Shown here: positions 9,620 to 22,294 of the stretch, one piece after another | Layout of the letters: every line of letters starts with the position of its first letter | How positions within the stretch are numbered: the first letter of the stretch is position 1 | Source of the DNA: Sipunculus nudus | Taxonomy: Eukaryota; Annelida; Sipuncula; Golfingiida; Sipunculidae | Reading direction: 5' to 3' | Assembly: GCA_026874595.1 (NCBI GenBank) | Contig: CM049322.1 | Location: forward strand, 2,217,900-2,281,899 | Length of the DNA stretch: 64,000 nucleotides | Notes under the pieces: model-generated | Database searches by the model: none | Told to the model about the DNA's origin: nothing | What the model saw: only the letters and a program-made list of their open reading frames with translations | Translations under genes and position numbers: made by a program

Positions 9620-11130
9620 ATCTGTCTTTACACAGTGGCAGATCCATGAATTTTGCTATAGAGGGGGCACAACTAACTCAGTGGGCGATTTTATATGTAC
9701 AGACTAAAAAGGCTATATGTTCAGTGTTCTTTGTGACCTTTAAAAGTGGCATTTGCGAAAGAAATTCTATGATAAATGGGCATTTAAATCTAAAATAGAT
9801 TTGAAATCTTGACTTTGTGAATTTAAAATAACTTATCAAACACACCATATCTCACTCAGCTGCATAGTTAAAATTTAAAAAATGGTGTGTAAGGATTTTA
9901 AGATCCTACAAATATAAATGTTATTGAAATAACTAAACGCTGTTGCAATACGGTTCTTTCTATCTCATAATTTTTAAACAGTGGGTTTGTTTAAGTCATT
10001 AGAACGCAAAATAATTAAATCTCAGTGACTAAATCTTCTACAAATATTTAATAAAAATTTAAAATCTCTTATTTTCTTGAAGCAAAGCAGCAAATAAAGA
10101 ACGGAGATTGGATAAAAGAGACTCAGGTCTGAAATGAAATTGAAGCCAAAATTATTGATCAAATGTGTAATATTTATCTTGGTAATTTGCTATGTCATTA
10201 TCGTTCCTAAAACCAAATTTGTACAAACCTTGTATGGATCCAACAAACTGCTTACAGATGCTGGAAGTAGTCTTCAAATACTGGCGAATCCAGAGGGGGT
10301 TGCAATATCTCTCATTTTTTCTTTTTGTTTTCATTTCTTTTTCATTTGTCATATTTCTTTTTTTTTTTTATTAAATACCAATTGAATTTTGTTTAAGTTA
10401 TCCACTGTTTATTACTTTCATATTTGTGAGACCGGCTTCTGTGGCTCAGGCATAGAGCACAGGACTTTAAGCCGGGAGATCGTGAGTTCGAATCTCAGTC
10501 GAGGCGGTGAGGTTTTTTCATGGTCGGCCCCAACCAGTCAGCGTTATGCAGGCTTAATGGGAAGGCCGTGCCGAATGGTCATGTTTCACTCACAAACGGG
10601 TGCGCCTTATGGGAGTTCCTTGGTGGAATTACCCAGAATGGCGACGATTACGCACCAAGGGCCCGCAGGTGCAGTAGTCACCGGGCCTGGTTGATGCCAG
10701 GATATTAAATGAGAGGAAGCGTGTGATACTGCCCTGTCACTGAGTCCGCTAAAATATGTGTAATCTAACTACTAGTATATAAAACCACATTTAAACAAAA
10801 TGGCAATATATACAGAACACTATATTCGGAAAGGTTATTGAGAAATACAGCCTTAGGTCTGACCGTCCATCAACCAAGGATGTTTCCAGTCATTGGAATT
10901 GCTAGGATCCTTTTGATCAAAAGAGTTGGTTTACAGGGAGAGAATAAGAAAGGGGTTCAGCATGAGAATTAAGGTAAATTAATTACATCCATGGTGAATT
11001 AAGATGAAAGTGTATGAAGTGCACAAGTCGGCAAATAATAATAATAATAAATTATAAAATTACGAACGCTAAAGGGGAAGAGGGCATGTGCCCTCCCTAA
11101 ATCCGCTTACGCATCACATAATATCATATT
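9620..11130. other. Intergenic, probable old transposon around a SINE
   Basis: The block begins near GTGGCAGATCCATGAATTTT (9640) with GAGGGGGCAC soon after. It ends near 11070-11115 with AGGGGAAGAGGGCATGTGCC, CTCCCTAAATCCGCTTACGC. These ends look like degraded opposite ends (GGCGGATCC ... AATCCGC) of the same type as the MITE at 22295. A further GGCGAATCCAGAGGGGGTTG lies at 10284. No coding frame is supported. The SINE at 10430 lies inside. Confidence 0.35.
10430..10706 (+). mobile_element. tRNA-derived SINE, copy 1
   Basis: The head is tRNA-like with pol III promoter boxes: an A-box-like TGGCTCAGGCATAGAGCAC at 10442 and a B box GAGTTCGAATCTC at 10484-10496. The body (GGTGAGGTTTTTTCATGGTCG, TTATGCAGGCTTAATGGGAAGG, CCGCAGGTGCAGTAGTCACCGGGCC) matches, block by block, the reverse complement of 20701-20975. 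Length is about 277 bases. Short frames across it are not genes. Confidence 0.88.
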
Positions 11131-11149
11131 TTGATTATTATGGCCCGCA

Positions 11150-12480
11150 GTGCCCTGTTATCGTTTTATTCTTCCATCCTTTATGCTGTCCGTCCGTCAC
11201 GGCGTCTGCCTTTTACATACATCTCAACGAGAATACATGTGAACTTTAAGTGTATTTTAGAGGTGTGTGTTTATGAGGGCTACAGCTCAACCGAATCACG
11301 GACTTTTCCGAATTTCCTAAGATTGCCACCATAGCACAATCGGCACCCTTGTCCCTTCTACTCTAGAATCTCTTCTGTTTTAGCATGGTGGGACCACAAA
11401 AACCTAAATGTTTATGTAGTTTTCCTTGAAACAGTCCTTATTCAATACACTTGAAAGGACTGCATTGGCCTCTTTCCTGCATTAATATCTACGCCCCTGG
11501 CAGTTACATGCCCCAGTGCATAATGAAGGCCAGATTTTGAATCCAACAATTCCTAAACAGCAGAGTTGTACTTTTGTGAATCTGAGTTTGTGCAGCGTGC
11601 ACAATCTGTGGAAAGACCTATCGGAATTCCAAACCCAATCACTAATTTTCTTTCACGCGATATAACTCAACAAAAACATACTTCAGCTTTCCCAAATTCA
11701 CGGGGATGAGTGGTATATGTGAGGGCTCCAGACCTATTGAATTACACAACTGTCGGTATTCGAATATTGCCGCCACAGCCAAATCGCTGATTTTCAAGTA
11801 ACATCTAAATACACCATTTTCCACTGCGGGGCCCTCTGAGGACGATGGTCCAACTACATCTAGTTTTTTTTCATGTGCATTATCTCAACGAAAATATGTT
11901 TGATCCTTCTCTCAGTCACAGGATTATTGGTGACCCTGAACGGATTAAGTAATGAGGTAGAAAGTGGAGATCAGCTGAATTATAATAATACACGTTGAAT
12001 TTGTTAACTGAAATAAAATGCTTAAAAACAATTGTTTTATTATAATGCATTTTCATATGAGCATAAAATAAATCTGACAGGTATGTAATATGCAGTGTAT
12101 AAAAGCAATAAGGAAAGGGGTTAAGTGAAAGGATATATTTGATCAGCAAAATGTGTTAATGTACTGTCTGCAAACAGGTAAAAATTAATGTTATGCATGA
12201 CATTTTATAACAGATGTTTCAATATCAGTAAATGACCACCAGAGCCCATTCAGTGATTTTGTTTCATATGTCCTATCTTATTGAGAATATGCTTGGTATT
12301 TCTCAAGTTCTCAGGGATGTTTGGTGCCTGTGAGGGCTTCTACTCCAACCACGGACACTTCCAGAAACCAATAGGGCTGCCACAGTGCAATCGGGGATTT
12401 TATTCTGCGAACATTTAACAGAATATTGACACCCAAGAAAGGATGTCTGTTTCAAATAATTGATTCCAGTTAATCCAATA
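11150..12480. repeat. Degenerate dispersed/tandem repeat, about four copies
   Basis: Blocks recur in the same order: CATCTCAACGA(G/A)AATA or TATCTCAACGAAAATATG (11220, 11880, with variants at 11662 and 12279), then TCCAAATTCACGGGGATG or TCTCAGGGATGT, then TGTGAGGGCT(C/T) ... ACGGAC ... TTGCC(A/G)CCA(C/T)AGC ... AATCGG (near 11275, 11715 and 12325). Copies are too diverged to give one exact period. No gene seen. Confidence 0.5.
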
Positions 12481-13490
12481 TGGATGCCAGGCAAATATTT
12501 AAAGTCCTGCACAATAACTTTTCTGATAAGTGTTGTTAAATTACATTCCGGCTGGTATCCAATATGACTACAGGGCTGCCATTTTTAGAAACTGACAATC
12601 GCAGGGCTTAGTTGAGGCTATAACATTGCAATAACATAAATGAAGAAAGGAATTGTCGATTACTTGCATTTCATGTGACGTTTACTTTTATGAGGATTTT
12701 GCTTGTTGATGTTTCACTTTTAGATTTTAAACATCAGATATTAGCATAAAGATCAATTCCTAGATTTTTCTATTGGCACATAGCTAATTAAGTATGTACA
12801 ATCCACCACGTCTTTTAATCCAGTCTTTATCTCAAAGACCAATTTTCTCTTAAGCACATAGGGGGGGGGGGGGTTAACTTTGCTTTAAGTCTGTAGGTAT
12901 TTTGACATTACTGGAAATATATATTTTACTAAAATCTTCTACCAATCACCACAAGTTATATTCTTCTTACCCTAAGATATTATCCTTGATTTACTATTAC
13001 TCTCGCGTGATTATATTTTGGCCTGTGACGAATCATTTTTTATGTACCCAATGGAAACTCAGTCTGTTTTCTACAAACAAGGAACAGACCCTTTTTTATA
13101 GAAAAAAGTTCCAACTTATTTATTGCACAATAATTAATATTAAATTAATGCGATTTCTAGCTCAGATGACTTTCCGTCAGCTCTTTCCGTGATCACTCTT
13201 TTTCCGCCCGTGTGTCCGTCTAGCTGTTCGTCTGTCTGTCCGTCTGTTAACCAGGCACAAATCGTAACCGCTCGACCAAGCATCTGCTGGGCTGAGAAAT
13301 ACCCCCCCCCCCCCCCCCCCCCCCCCGAATGATGACACTAGATACAAAAGCCTCACTGTCGGAAGAACCAATGCATTGATCATGATTCTTTGCATCTTTG
13401 CATGCATATTGATCATGGAGTGTTTCATCAGTTTCTGTAAACTGTTGGTGCCACCTGGATTTTTTTCTAATTTTTACGCAATTTATCCCT
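12481..13490. other. Intergenic, no gene seen
   Basis: AT-rich sequence with a run of about 13 G at 12861-12873 and a pure run of 25 C at 13302-13326. The latter interrupts open frames on the minus strand. A GTCCGTCTAGCTGTTCGTCTG-like stretch at 13208-13245 is simple sequence. Nothing else is supported. Confidence 0.5.
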
Positions 13491-13876
13491 TTCTGAGATA
13501 TGTTAAGATGCGCTTTTCTGTTACATGGCACAAATGGTAACCATTGACCTGGAATCTTTGAACTTGACATCCAGGGAGGTACCTGAAAAATCACCTTGGA
13601 CACCTGAAATTAAGTCTCTATTTCCCATATCCTTCAATATATGGGGCTCAGAAGTACCTCCTAGAATAATAAAAAAATGAGATAAAAGCTTAACAGGACA
13701 CAATTTATAACCATTCGACCTAGAATCTTCTCACTTGAGATCCTGGGAGTTCTGTGAAAAATTTCTTTGGAAACCTGAAATTAAGTCTCTGTTACCCACA
13801 TTTCTTGAGCTGTGGGGCTTGCCTGTGCAAGGACATATGGTCGGCTGAGCGTCATGACCCATGGGTCACTTGTTAA
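13490..13876 (+). repeat. Dispersed repeat family with GACCCATGGGTC terminus
   Basis: There are two internal subrepeats about 171 bases apart, each with ACCATT(G/C)GACCT(G/A)GAATCTT followed by a CTTGA block, then CCTGAAATTAAGTCTCT. The element ends with GGTCGGCTGAGCGTCATGAC then CCATGGGTCACTTGTTAAA. The same end is found at 20662-20700 and 25353-25392, and in reverse orientation at 27950-27990, where the body is also reversed (28150-28470). It is an unnamed mobile or satellite-like family. No protein is encoded. Confidence 0.6.
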
Positions 13877-14089
13877 ATTATGAAATATTATTTATTTTAC
13901 TATTTATTAATTGGCATTTGTGTAAGACATATTCCAGTTAAATTACAAAAACCAGTTGCGCAGTTACATAATAGACAAAAATTATTGTATGCAGGTAATA
14001 TTCAAAAATAAGATTGATGTTTCAGTAACAAAGAGGGGTTTCCATTAAATAGGCAATAATTTCCTTTTATTTATTATATTTTGTTGAAG

Positions 14090-15008
14090 TTCACACTGAC
14101 TAGACAACCGTACTGAAACACGAAAGAATGTGTTCTAAGAGCACGTTTAGACACTCCACCATGCCATGTTTCTCAAGCAGTCCTGCATCTCATTCTGAAT
14201 GGCCAGATCCCCAGAGGTCCTTGGTCTTCGTATAAGGAATGCACAGCTGGACGATTTTGACCAACGGATACCGGTGACCACAGGTTGTGTATGATCAGAC
14301 AACAGTAACAGCACCAAGGTTCCCCGGATGTCCAGTATAGATTTATCCCCAGACAAAGTCCGGGATACTATGGTTTGGGCCTCTGCTTAATGCGCGCGCG
14401 AAAAATTGCTCCAGTGTGGGCCAAAGGTCCCATTGCCATGCGCGCAGAAACCCACTGAAAAAAATCGTGCTGAATTGAGCTTTTCCATTCGCGCGAAAAC
14501 GAGTAATACAAACTGTACGTTCCTGCAAATATAACGAAAATTTAAATGTATGTATGCTCAAAGTAAACTGTGCATAAAGGACACCTGTTCAGGACGGGGA
14601 ATCCGCGGAAATGGAAAGGGGGCCTTAGGCATGGTCGCAGACGGGATACATCTAGTAAGATTTCACGGATCCTTTTCAAATTGTATACGTACATATGTAC
14701 ATAGATATGGATGATAGGACGGAGCCTGTTAAAAATGGGGTCATGATCTTTACTATTGGATAGTGACCTTGACCTTGAATATGTCCAAATTTGCTAAAAA
14801 CCATACAAATCCTTTAATATCTCAAGAAATTTTGCCTGGATTGATAAAAAATAAAGTTGACTGAAAATCTTAGATAGTATTGTTATGAACCAGAAAATGT
14901 TGCCACCACCTTTTATGCTTGCCTTGTTGTAACCCCTTTTTACCCCCACCACTGTGAGCATTAGAAGTTAAAAGAAAACTAATGGACATATTTCTTTCTC
15001 ATTATGCA

Positions 15009-15080
<72 letters not shown>

Positions 15081-15560
15081 TGGGTTATGGAATGATGTAT
15101 ATTTTAATCGGGGTCATGACCTTTGCTATGAGAGTGGCCTAGACCATGAATATTGCCATATATGGTAAAAATCACACTAAATCCTAAATATCTCAGGGAT
15201 GCATGGATTGGTAAAAAAAATGACCGAAGATACCGAAGCTTTGTCTTCTGAAGGAGACAGGTAGCGCCATTATATGTCCCTTCATTTTCAATGGAGAGCA
15301 CTGTCAGCAATGGCCCTGAATATTCCCATATCTGGTGAAAAATGGAAGAAACCATGGTGGCTTGCAAAGTGTCAGTTTATGCTTCTGAAGATAGGGGCCT
15401 ATTCTTGAAGGGGGTGGGATTGTCTTGGGATAAAGTTAGTTAAAGACACAGTTTGTTAAAGAGGCAGATACCTGTGAGGACAGGTTGGATATAACCATAC
15501 AACAGTAACAACACAAAGGGTCTCCGGATTTTGAGTCAGTGTAATTTAAACCACCCGCAT
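14090..15560. repeat. Intergenic with two diverged repeat pairs
   Basis: Block 14270-14340 (CAGGTTGTGTATGATCAGAC, AACAGTAACAGCACCAAGGT, CCCCGGA) recurs at 15483-15530 as CAGGTTGGATATAACCATAC, AACAGTAACAACACAAAGGG, TCTCCGGA. Block 14738-14890 (GGGGTCATGATCTTTACTAT ... TAGTGACCTTGACC) recurs at 15110-15260. A 69-codon minus-strand frame at 14147-14356 starts MSGDKSILDIRG, but it overlaps the repeated block and matches nothing I know. It is probably a transposon fragment. Confidence 0.4.
15012..15080. repeat. TA then GA microsatellite
   Basis: (TA)n for about 42 bases passes directly into (GA)n for about 27 bases. Confidence 0.97.
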
Positions 15561-16399
15561 TAAATATTTTTATTTTGCTTTACATACAAAAAAGGTAAAA
15601 ACAAAATAATAATCAACAAGCGCCCTCCCGCACTGATTTTTAAAAAAAAAAAGTGCCTGAGAACTATACCTTTTCCCCCTTAATATATATGGCTTTGTTG
15701 CTGTGGCGTGAAATAAAACTTTTTGTTATCACACACAGGAGGCTAACCTTCACTCATGGGATGTACACATAAAATTTTACTTAAAATGATATGTTACTCC
15801 TTTTAAAATATGACAATCTGTTAAACGTTTGCTCCGTAGGGACATTGAAGGCACAGCCATAAACTAATGGTGTCTTAGGGTCAGAAATAAAAGCGGAGAC
15901 CAATTTATTTGTTAAACCTGATTTTAAAAAATATGAAAATATAAAGCATTATCGTCGAAAAAAAAGCAGAAAATAATTTACCGGCTGCATTTTAACATTT
16001 AGTGTACTAAAATACCACTTGTTATTGTCCTTTTTGGGGGTTGGGTTGTATCTCAACCCGCAACATTCCTTAGAAGACAGAGCAGTCATGCGTGACCGGA
16101 GGTTACACCTGTCTCTTACCACTGACTTAATATTGATGCACGCTCTTCACCTGGCAAGTCAACCGCGGAGATGCCGGACTTGTCCAGTCACGCGACCTTA
16201 CAACTCAATTATTGTGGGCTCTCTGTCAACGTCACCAAACTTTCTATATTGATAATTTAGTTAACGAAAAGTGAGCTCACATGCCCAGCCTCTTTGTATC
16301 TGCTTTTTTTTAGCAGTGCTGGGCATGCAAACCAAATACTGCAGTGATCACGTCATTCCCTTAACATCGTTATAAATTAATCTGTCATGATGCTTCTGT
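15561..16399. other. Intergenic, no gene seen
   Basis: AT-rich sequence with a G/C-richer patch at 16060-16250. A short plus-strand frame there (16019-16252) has no recognisable motif and no splice or poly(A) context. Nothing else is supported. Confidence 0.45.
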
Positions 16400-19300
16400 G
16401 ACTTTGGCATAATGTTAGATGTCCCCAAGATCGCCTACCAAGCCGAAAACTTGGTCTTTTCGACTTCGTTCCTTTGAGAAATTAAGGAAAAACCTCAATT
16501 GTTTTTAATTAAAAACCTATTTTCACACTTCAGGACTGCCTAATATCAAAACCACTCATCTGTTTTCCCTTATATTTACCATAAATAATCTTCTATATAG
16601 TTCCTGTGTACATGCCATAAATTAGGTCTGTATTATATAATAAAAAAAGTTATGGGCCCAAACATAATGCATTTTGTAAATAATCAGGAAAGAAATTAGA
16701 TCACTTAACACTAAACTTATTAAAGCTAAGCACTTTTTTTTCCAGTAATAAAACTTTTATTAATAAAAAATTAAATTGTATACCCAAAATTAGATCAAAA
16801 TCTTTAAAATTTTTTAAAATATTAGCAAAAATAAAAAAAATTGGTACCTTAAATTTTGCCCAACATTGACCATGGCACGTTTTTTTCCTGTAACTGCTGT
16901 TGATTTAATTTTCAAGGCATGTTTTTGTTAGCATTTCAACTAATAACACCAAAAATTTAAAACCAGTTGACCAAAAACTGTAGATTATATTCAAGTTTTC
17001 AAGCACCATGTCCCATATTGTTTACATCAGGCTAGTGTTATGCAGTTTGCTAGAGCTCAGCTCCCCAGCTTCATCTCTAAGTTCCTTTATTTGGCATAAA
17101 GTTAGATGTCTCCAAAATCCCCTACCATGCCAAGAATTTGGTCACTAGGACTTAATTCTTTCGAGATATTAATGAAAAACTTCCATTAAAAACCCATTGT
17201 TACACTTTAAGACTGCCTAATATCAAAACCACTGATCTGACTTTGTTCATATCTAATATACATATTTTTCTATACATTCGCTATGCACATGCCAGAAATG
17301 ATGTCAGTATTGTGTAACTGTTTTAAGTTATGGGCCCAAACATAATGCACTTTTTAAAAAATCAAGAAATATATTTACTCCCTTAACAAGAGGATTGCTG
17401 AAGCTAGAAATTTTTTTTGTCAGGGATGTAACATTATTTAATCAAGGTTCATTGGAATACCCAAAATTAGTTCTGAATTTTTCAAATTTAATAAGTTATT
17501 AGTATAAATTTAAAATTAGGACCTTAAATTTTGCCCAACTTTGACCCTGGTACGTTTGTTTCCTGAGAGCACTGTTGATATAATTTTCATATCATGCACA
17601 CATAAGGATTTCATCTTTGTAGTTTAGAAAACTGAAAGAAATGGCCAAAATTGTAGCTTTTATTAATGTTTTTATGAGACCATGTCAGACCCAGGCTCTA
17701 CCCAGCCTCTCTTCAGTCACCTGTATGCTGACCTTTTTGACCTTTCAGCAAATTATGCACGCTTGAGGCGAGGCACACAATGGGGCACCCAGGCGGCTTA
17801 TGGCCAGCCACAGTTGGTCCAGGTGTCCAACCCAACTCGTCTAGTAGTTGGTATGAAAAACAACATAACAATAAACAATAAATTAATAAATTTTTATTGG
17901 TTTTTAATAACAAATTAAAGAAAAAATAATAAAAAAGGAATTTGTTAGTTGATGTGTAACAGGAAATTAACTTGCAGTTACTGATGATGCAAGAATCTTG
18001 TATAGATGGATAGAATGTCAATGTCAATGTTATTCCAAATAAAACCATGCAGTCACCTATGGTATTTTTCAGTTTAATTTTTATGATAAAAATAGATCAT
18101 ATTATTCATTACTAATCATTAGGGATCATATGAAGGAAATTAATGATAGATAAAGATGCATTTGATAATATTAATCTAGATTCCTACTGTATCTAGTGTG
18201 TAGATTGATGTGAAAGTAGTCCAAAGTGAATATATAACTTTTATTTTTTAATATAAATAAAAGCCATAAAACCAGGTACTTATGATCATTATTTAAATTT
18301 GTGAATTTTGTATATTCTGGATTCTTAACATCATTGTTTGGCTTAAACTGAATAAATACTAGACATGGTGAGAATGCTTTGCAAATGTATTTGAATACGA
18401 ATATGAATATGTACTGCATTATTAAATTTCTTGCATAATGGGAATTCAGGTAAAAAATGAAAGTATTTGAATATCAGTGCAGATACTTTCAAAATGTATT
18501 CATGAATGCATTCATGAATATATTCTATAATATTATTTTAATAATCATTTCAGTTATATTTTATTTTAAAAAATCATATGATTTTCTTATTATTCTTTAA
18601 ATAAAATTTATATTGGCCCAATATTTGTCGTTAAATTTTAATAAATAGTTAAACTTTTATTATATGTGCTGCTTATAAGTTATATTGCCAAGTCAAATTC
18701 TGTGTGACAATAGCACTCCATTTGTTAATGAAATAAGTAAAATCAATCCTCTTCCCTTTCTCAAAAGATACTATCAAAATCATAAATAAGCTAAACACCA
18801 ACAACTCATAATACAGCTTATATTTATTACCACACAAAACCAGCATGTGCCTCATTTTTTTTTAAGATATAAGCATAAAAATAAAAATCAGTACCTTAAA
18901 TTTTGCCCAACTTTGACCATGTCACTTTGACCATGTCACTTTTTGTTCCTGTAAGTACTATTGATTTGGTTTTCACAGCATGTAAACATAAGTATATAAT
19001 TTGTTTAAATCTAAAATTTAAAAAAAAAACTTGAAAATTAGGCAAGTTATTGATTTTATTCTTGAGGCTCAATTGTAGTCATTTGCTTGGTCCAGATGCA
19101 GGGTCTCACTCCAGGTCACTGGAAGTCAGCTGTGCCAGTGTTTCTGATTTGTTACAGTTACTGGGGGAGAACCCCTGCTGTGACAGGTGTACAGTTATTC
19201 TCATATCACCACCCCGATCCCCCCCGATATTTTTTTCACTGTATCTCCTTAATTGTAATGATGTTTCCACTCTAATGTACAAAACTTTCCTTGAAAAAGT

Positions 19301-20330
19301 AATTCAAGGTGTAATCCAGAAGATGCCATGTTGTGTTTCTTTTAAATGATTTTAACAAATATAATTAAACCCATCATTGTGCCTAAATTGATAAAATATG
19401 TAGCAAATAAAGACACAATTTAAAATTATGAAATCTGAATCAAGTATTATTTTTAGATATTTATTGTTTTGGAAATTAATTTTTTACCACAAAAATAAAT
19501 TAATTTTTGTATGCATGATGTGGTGTTGTCTTAGAAGATTGAGATTTAAGATGATGCAATTTAGAATTATGAATCAATGTTTATATTCAGAAATAAATGT
19601 TATATTGGAAATGTATAGAAATATAAACTTTTAATAAAAAAATTGATGTGATAAAAAAATGAGGATCTTATACATACATTTGTTCATTATTTTCCTGCCT
19701 CTGCAGAATTGGAGATCAGGCTTTGTTTGCCCTGTATGTATACCGGTATGCAGAAGTGTTGTTAATCCCGTCACTCCCCCCCCCCCCCCCCCCCAACCCC
19801 CCCCCCCCCCCAAAAAAAAAAAAAACCCGGCTGCTGCCATTGATTCCTGTGCACTATAGGACATTAGTTTTTTATTGCAAATGTGTAAAATTTATTTGAT
19901 TAAAAAATAATAGGATTAGAAAAAGTTCAGATCTTATTGAAACATATTCTTTCCCTAGGAGAATGGAACATAAAGTGATCAGCTCTGTCCATCATCTCTC
20001 CGTTATCATTAAATATATATTAATTATGAAATTTTTCCTTTAAGACTGTTGAAATCACTTTCATATGCTCTATGTGTTTGGAATTAAGCTATTTAAGTCT
20101 GAAATTTGAAAGCAAATCATATATTCAATTGTGTATTATTGCAGTTGTTAAACTTTAAAAAAATTTGATATAATAAATAAATTAAGAAATAATTGAAACT
20201 TCATATATCATCAGCTTTGTTTGTCTACCAGTCCGTCTTTTTTTTAAAGTATTAAGTAATTATGAACTCTTTTATCCTGTAAGCACTGTTGAATTAAATG
20301 AAAATCATATGTATATACACTATTATAATA
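16400..20330 (+). repeat. Degenerate ~680-bp tandem repeat
   Basis: TTATGGGCCCAAACATAATG occurs at 16650 and 17328 (678 apart). ACCTTAAATTTTGCCCAAC occurs at 16846, 17521 and 18893 (675, then about twice that). AGACTGCC or GGACTGCCTAATATCAAAAC followed by CACT occurs at 16532 and 17212. Later copies (18870-19060 and, weakly, 19870-20330) are incomplete. The region is very AT-rich and includes a C19-AA-C15-A14 run at 19776-19825. No coding frame is supported; the 17682 and 19050 frames have no family features. Confidence 0.65.
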
Positions 20331-20429
20331 AAGATATGTTGTAACTACCACCATTCCACATACCCCCCCCCCCTTCCACCACTAAGTCCTTATATCTGTG
20401 GACTGGGGACATTAGTTATATTTCAACTG

Positions 20430-20645
20430 TACACATTTATCAAATAAAAAGATACCTATATTTAATATATATTATAAACAAAAAAGATTCGATTGAACAA
20501 ATGTGTAAACTACTGAAACGTCAGCAGTTTATCAAAAAGCCAACTAATGATCATGGTAATAGTACAGATTATCTGTTCACAAACTGCTCACATGCTTCAG
20601 TTTCTATCACTTTATCTCCATTTGATATCATTTTAGATTTTAACC
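20430..20645 (+). pseudogene. Non-LTR retrotransposon endonuclease remnant, copy 1
   Basis: The frame from 20501 reads MCKLLKRQQFIKKPTNDHGN then STDYLFTNCSHASVS. The QLI..PT...GN..D.IFT pattern is the C-terminal part of an APE-type LINE endonuclease. It is closely matched by 24046-24135. It is a short fragment with no GDFN motif preserved and no reverse transcriptase. It is followed directly by a GACCCATGGGTC repeat end (20662-20700) and a reversed SINE. Confidence 0.65.
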
Positions 20646-20661
20646 TTCAAAGTCAACTTCA

Positions 20662-20700
20662 GCTGAGCACAGTGACCCATGGGTCCCTTGTTTTATTTTG
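20662..20700 (+). repeat. GACCCATGGGTC repeat terminus
   Basis: CAGCTGAGCACAGTGACCCA then TGGGTCCCTTGTTTTATTTT. It is the same terminus as at 13835-13875 and 25353-25392, and abuts the 3' tail of the reversed SINE. Confidence 0.55.
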
Positions 20701-20975
20701 TATTCTGGTGTCTCCCAGGCCCGGTGTCTACCGCACCTGCGGGTTCTGGGTGTGTAATCATCCCCATTGCTGGGCCATAATTCATTCGTAAGTGAGTGAT
20801 ATACAGCTGTGAGGCACAGCCTCCCATTAAGCCTGCAGAGCGCTCACCCTGGGTGAGGGTCGACCGTGAAAAACCTCACTGTCTCGGTTGAGATTCGAAC
20901 CCACGATCTCCCGTCTTTGTGTCCTTCTCCCGGCTTTGGGTCCTGCGCTCTACCCCTGAGCCACCGAAGTTGGTC
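20701..20975 (-). mobile_element. tRNA-derived SINE, copy 2
   Basis: On the minus strand it begins GACCAACTTCGGTGGCTCAG, with A box GGTGGCTCAGGGGTAGAGCGC (20945-20965) and B box GGGTTCGAATCTC (about 20890-20902), followed by the same body as copy 1 at 10430. Between the boxes it holds a small duplication, AAAGCCGGGAGA then AAAGACGGGAGA, which lengthens the tRNA-like head by about 19 bases relative to copy 1. Confidence 0.88.
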
Positions 20976-21595
20976 GCTTATGTGACTTTTACGGGTCGAT
21001 AATCCCTTGGGATTGTTCATGCATGACAAGCTTAAATATAAATTACATAAATGTATAAGATATATAATACATCAACAGCTGATGCAATGTTTATGATTTT
21101 ATTTTTGTTTGGAGCGATATCCAGGATATAGTAAACAAGGTTTCGCAAAAATGTTTTCGGAAATAAATGAATTAATGATGTCGCACTGAGTGTTGCATGA
21201 GTGTCGTCAAAGAGAAGTTCGTGAACCCTACAATGGTAAATCCTGTGTTCACGTGACATGGAAATCTAGTTGTGTTTGAAAGACAGCAAGGATTCCATTA
21301 CATATAAACCCAGTGTCATCAGTCATCCTCACCATTCTGGGTGCAAATCCTGACATTTAACCGTTTATGTTGTGAAAAGGCACAGAATACAAACTCAGTC
21401 GCACAAACTAACCAAATTATATATATATATGGACCTGGCCATTTTCTTATTGTCTTTTCAACGTGAACCACACACGTTTAAACATAATTTTCCACATGTT
21501 AATAGATACATTTTACTCAAATATTTTTTGCTGATTATATGAGGAACTGGGCCATGGTGATTCATTAGTCCACATTGTCTGAATAGGTAGTCATA

Positions 21596-21605
21596 TATAT
21601 ATATA

Positions 21606-21647
<42 letters not shown>

Positions 21648-21648
21648 A
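21596..21648. repeat. TA microsatellite
   Basis: (TA)n with a few interruptions (ATTTATA, GTATA). Confidence 0.95.
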
Positions 21649-22294
21649 GGTAAGGTAAAATACAATATACTTTATTAATCACTAACTGGGAAATATCATT
21701 GGGTCCACACAAATGTAAAAAGAAAATATTTATTACTATAATAAGCCTAACTAAATTATACCATTATTCCCCCATAAAATACGATAAGACTACCAAACCT
21801 GACTGGATACAACATGCATGCATTACTTACGTGATATAAATAAATAAAATTTCTATCATGCACGGACGCACACAAACAACACACATAACAATATGTGTAA
21901 ATTTATTTAAATACATGTATACATAAAAACAGACGGACTGCCGCATGTTAAGAGTTAGCTGGGCGTCCACTTCTCTCGATCCGCAATTAGTCGAAGTGGA
22001 TGTGTATTGTCTGCCATAATGCAGAACTGTTACAATTTGGTTTCATCAAGATTCCTGCCGACTACCTTCCCCATTCTTTTTATTGACTTGTCCCGTTTAT
22101 TCGTGTTTTGTTTTGTTGTTTTACCACCATAACACACAATACCGAAGTTTAAAACATTCTGTACAATAGAACAACAAAACAAATAAAGCAAATCGGATTC
22201 TACCTCAAAATTTCTTAATTTGCATGGAAAAATGAGTATTTTTTTTATAATATTCACCTGAAAGAATCCAGGTCTTTACTATATAGTATATATC
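21649..22294. other. Intergenic, no gene seen
   Basis: Simple AT-rich sequence with short ACACAC words. No open frame with codon character, RNA gene or repeat structure that I can support. Confidence 0.4.

Noticed and set aside
10430-10510. A functional tRNA gene
   Set aside because: Box A and B are present, but the sequence cannot fold into a full cloverleaf with a paired acceptor stem and is followed by a SINE body shared with 20701-20975.
13620-13640. ATATCCTT and GTATCCTT words (also at 6546 and 56156) as U12-type intron starts
   Set aside because: I looked for minor introns because CENATAC acts on them. These words are not at any exon boundary, and all junctions modelled here are GT-AG of the major type.
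14147-14356. 69-codon minus-strand ORF as a gene
   Set aside because: It overlaps a dispersed repeat shared with 15483-15530 and shows no family motif, splice pattern or poly(A) signal.
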